From Petrosia ficiformis (lineage: Eukaryota; Porifera; Demospongiae; Haplosclerida; Petrosiidae), in NCBI GenBank assembly GCA_947044365.1, contig OX345637.1:2709001-2773000 (forward strand): a DNA stretch of 64,000 bases, read 5' to 3'. How positions within the stretch are numbered: the stretch's first letter is position 1; each line of letters starts with the position of its first letter. Of this stretch, positions 61,391 to 64,000 are shown one piece after another. Made by a program: the position numbers and the translations under genes. The notes under the pieces were generated by a model. The model was not told the origin of the DNA and did not search any database. It saw only the letters and a program-made list of their open reading frames with translations.

Positions 61391-63086
61391 TGCATGCCAA
61401 ATTGTTATTTCTCTTGTGGAATGTAATTTTAATGTATATACTGCAGCATTGCCTGTGTTCATGTACATTTAATATAGTCATGCTTTTGTAGGCTTAATGA
61501 ATCTGTAATAGTGAATAATAATCACCCTCCCACATGCTAAATTAATCGAGGAATTGTGAATCAGTGATGAGAATTTACTTTGCATTGTATCTTTTGAAAA
61601 TAATCATAATCTAATTACAGTGCTGTTGCTGATTAACTGCAGTCTTTACATGTACGCTTACTGTAATAAAGTAGAAAAATGCTATCGTTGCATATATGCG
61701 ACACAATGGATACTCCCATTTTAAAAATAGAACAGGACCAACTTGAGATGATTAGAGTACGAATGTATTAAATTACTTCTGGAGTAAGACATTTTGTAGT
61801 ACTGTCTGTACCAACCACTTCTACCGAGTCATTATAAACACCAAAGGAAAATGCATTGAATCCCACATACTCCAAATCATTAAACTACGAATTATAATTA
61901 TTATTTTAAAAAAGTCAGGATATTAATTTTTTATTACATATAATTCCTTTCTTTTGCTTAAATAATATAGACCCAGCTCTCTTAATTTCAATCTCAGTCA
62001 TGGTTTTCATGGTATTAGTAGCCTTTTTTATTAATTCTTAGTGATCTGCATATAGTAAAAAAATTATGTTCAGTAAGGATGATCATTAACTTTTTTAAAT
62101 GATTGTTCAAACTACCTCAGGAGGTGGTTTGAAACTGGGCAAAACTCAACTTAACAAACTTAAACCAGTTCATTAGATTGATTTATGATAGATATAGGAC
62201 TATTATAAGTATTACTCCTTACCTATAAGTATCTGCTGCCTGTTTATTAAACACTCCAGGATTACTTTGCATGGTCTGTCCTTCTAAAAAATATTGATAC
62301 AATACAACCAATGAACTAAAGGATATCTTAATAAATAGTAGTGCTAAAACATACATAGACACTGTGGAACATTGATTAATTATGGTACTATTATACTTGT
62401 TCATGCTTGAATTGTGTTTGTAGAATGTTCTGGAAGGGTATCACCCTATACTTGTTATTATTATTGATGAATGTTCTAGACTATAGGATTTTTCTAGAAT
62501 GATCTCTGTATTTTCACTATATATGTAACTTGTGTATCTGTGTATTTTATTCTATTGGTTGATAATATAGACATTCGTAAATACTACAGACACGTAAATG
62601 TACCTATCACTGCAAAAAATTTTATGTTTCTTTACAAGGAAATTAAATGGTTTTGTTTCCAATTATGTTGCCTCAGTTTCCTAATGCATGAAACCAGTAT
62701 GTTTCCTTTAGTTGGAAACCTAGTGACACGGCTAGTTTCTTTTTCTGGAAACATATAGTGATACTTAGTGTTTCAAAATGTTTCCGTGTGTGGGAAATAT
62801 ATGTCACCAAGACATGAAACCTGCATGTAAACCTTTTAGATATCTTAATTAATTAAAATTAATCATGAATAATTAATGATTAATAATATGATTAATGTTT
62901 ATCAACAATGCTGTTATTGACACAACTGTGATTAATAATGATCTGATTATAATTGTGATATAATTATGAAATAGAAAATTGCTGATCTAACTGATATTAT
63001 AGTATAGCAATAATTATAATAATTATGGTAAATAAATATACAAAAAATGATGAAATGTCATACCATTCCAGTGATACAAAATGTGG
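61391..63086. other. No gene seen
   Basis: AT-rich sequence. A block with repeated GAAACC/GTTTC phrases lies at 62640-62830 but forms no clear array. No frame longer than about 72 codons and no recognisable RNA gene or element ends. Confidence 0.4.
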
Positions 63087-63989
63087 TTATTTAATTAGCC
63101 AATCTGGAAGCTTATCTGTTGGTTTTGGTCTATCAGAAGGTAATCCCTGTTCTCTTTTAAAGGTCATAATTCTGCTTCTTTGAGTTTGTTTCTTGCAACT
63201 CTTCTTATCTAAAGTATACATCATCTGCATTGCTTTAGTTGATCTCCATGGAAGAGGTCTAACAAGATATTTATGATTTCCATCTTCATCTAAGTCACTA
63301 TCCTCACTACTTATTAAATCTGGAACTAGACACTCTATCCAGAACCTTTTGCGGTCTTCTGCTATTGTTGAGGTTTTCTGTAGTGCTAATTTGCATCTTT
63401 CTAGTTTCTGTATAATAATACAAAAAAAAAACAACAAAATGTTAATAATAAGCAGCAAACAAATAAATTGGGAATAAGGCTACATGGAGAGCAATCAACA
63501 ATAATACCCCATATATATCTTGTGAAAATCAGTTGCTGGCTAATTAGTTATCAACAATAAAGAGTAATCTATGTTCCATTTAGAAATGAAATTATAACAT
63601 ATCCATTTGATACGATTCTGTTTCCACTGTTTGTAACAATTGTTTTGGTACTTCCCTGAATCCAATAACCTCTGCTTTCCACTCAAACTTACAAAGTAAG
63701 TCTTGGCTGCTTCTAAAGTTAAACGAATTATAGAAGTTACAAGAATCAAACAAATATATTACCTGTTAAAGTAACAGTAGGGACATTTAGGCAAAGACTT
63801 TTTGTCTCTGTTACTAGTTTGTTCAGGATAATTGTATTATGTTTATCCATAATAGAAACTCTAGATGCAATTGGTAATAAATACATAGATCCTATCTAAT
63901 TTATTTAACATACATACTTTTGATCAAATTCAAACTCTTCATCCTGCTCTTTAAGTGCTTTGTATGTCTTTCTCACAGCCTCCTTTGTG
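63087..63989 (-). CDS. 3' exons of an unrecognised gene (partial)
   Basis: Minus-strand exons: 63918-63989 (TKEAVRKTYKALKEQDEEFE), 63763-63860, a piece beginning at 63712 (EAAKTYF, then a GTAAGT donor, or continuing as SGKQRLLDSGKYQNN), and the last exon 63087-63407 with stop at 63087-63089. The last exon reads FWIECLVPDLISSEDSD, then LVRPLPWRSTKAM and RPKPTDKLPDWLIK. The acidic SSEDSD plus LPWRS block matches a C-terminal module I recall from uncharacterised, often repeated, cnidarian and sponge proteins, so this may be the end of another transposon gene. The 5' part lies beyond the window. No function can be assigned. The join between the 63712 exon and the last exon is uncertain. Confidence 0.5.
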
Positions 63990-64000
63990 CTATATATAAA

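Noticed and set aside
1..64000. tRNA and rRNA genes
   Set aside because: No segment with tRNA A/B-box pattern and cloverleaf, or rRNA core sequence, was recognised by eye; a covariance-model scan would settle it.

Overview
The window looks like AT-rich metazoan nuclear DNA, most likely from a sponge (demosponge type). The basis is short phase-compatible exons with GT/AG introns, a death-domain exon, a kelch-coiled-coil-TKL kinase gene, Ig-like receptor debris and a dense load of animal-type DNA transposons. The sponge assignment is inference from gene style; no species is claimed.

Layout. 1-1.6 kb: the tail of one gene and a death-domain exon. 1.7-3.7 kb: a deleted LTR retrotransposon on the minus strand. 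3.8-5.05 kb: an interspersed repeat that recurs at 26-27 kb. 5.5-7.9 kb: a Mutator-like transposon with a broken transposase; a short derivative sits at 22.1-24.2 kb. 8.58-17.64 kb: a partial copy of the kelch-kinase gene, entered by a 4.3-kb Ty3/gypsy element with 5-bp target duplications. 18.8-20.2 kb: minisatellite. 20.3-21.8 kb and 39.8-41.2 kb: two inverted copies of one unit. 24.3-26 kb: Ig-domain fragments. 27.1-31.1 kb: a foldback-type transposon whose inverted arms are minisatellite arrays built on GAGTCTC. 35.1-36.3 kb: a 25-bp satellite. 41.3-41.8 kb: a small element with 62-bp terminal inverted repeats and a 9-bp target duplication that carries the first exon of a RecQ-like helicase. 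43.6-53.1 kb (minus): a long multi-exon gene joining a PHD finger, a DDE-type transposase, a USP-like peptidase and an Ulp1-like peptidase, with an apparently intact piggyBac element inside one intron. 53.46-60.77 kb (plus): the full kelch-coiled-coil-kinase gene in eight coding exons. 63.1-64 kb (minus): the 3' exons of an unrecognised gene.

Only the kelch-kinase gene (with a one-base homopolymer problem in exon 2) and the piggyBac transposase look close to functional. The two kelch-kinase copies date later events: the gypsy element and a 196-bp MITE are in the partial copy only, and the duplication starts exactly at the end of a TTAA-flanked MITE that lies in intron 4 of the full gene. Most remaining DNA is mobile elements, their short derivatives and tandem arrays.

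Limits: exon boundaries were read by eye from splice signals, frame and paralogue comparison. No alignment or database search was possible, so family names rest on recognised motifs.
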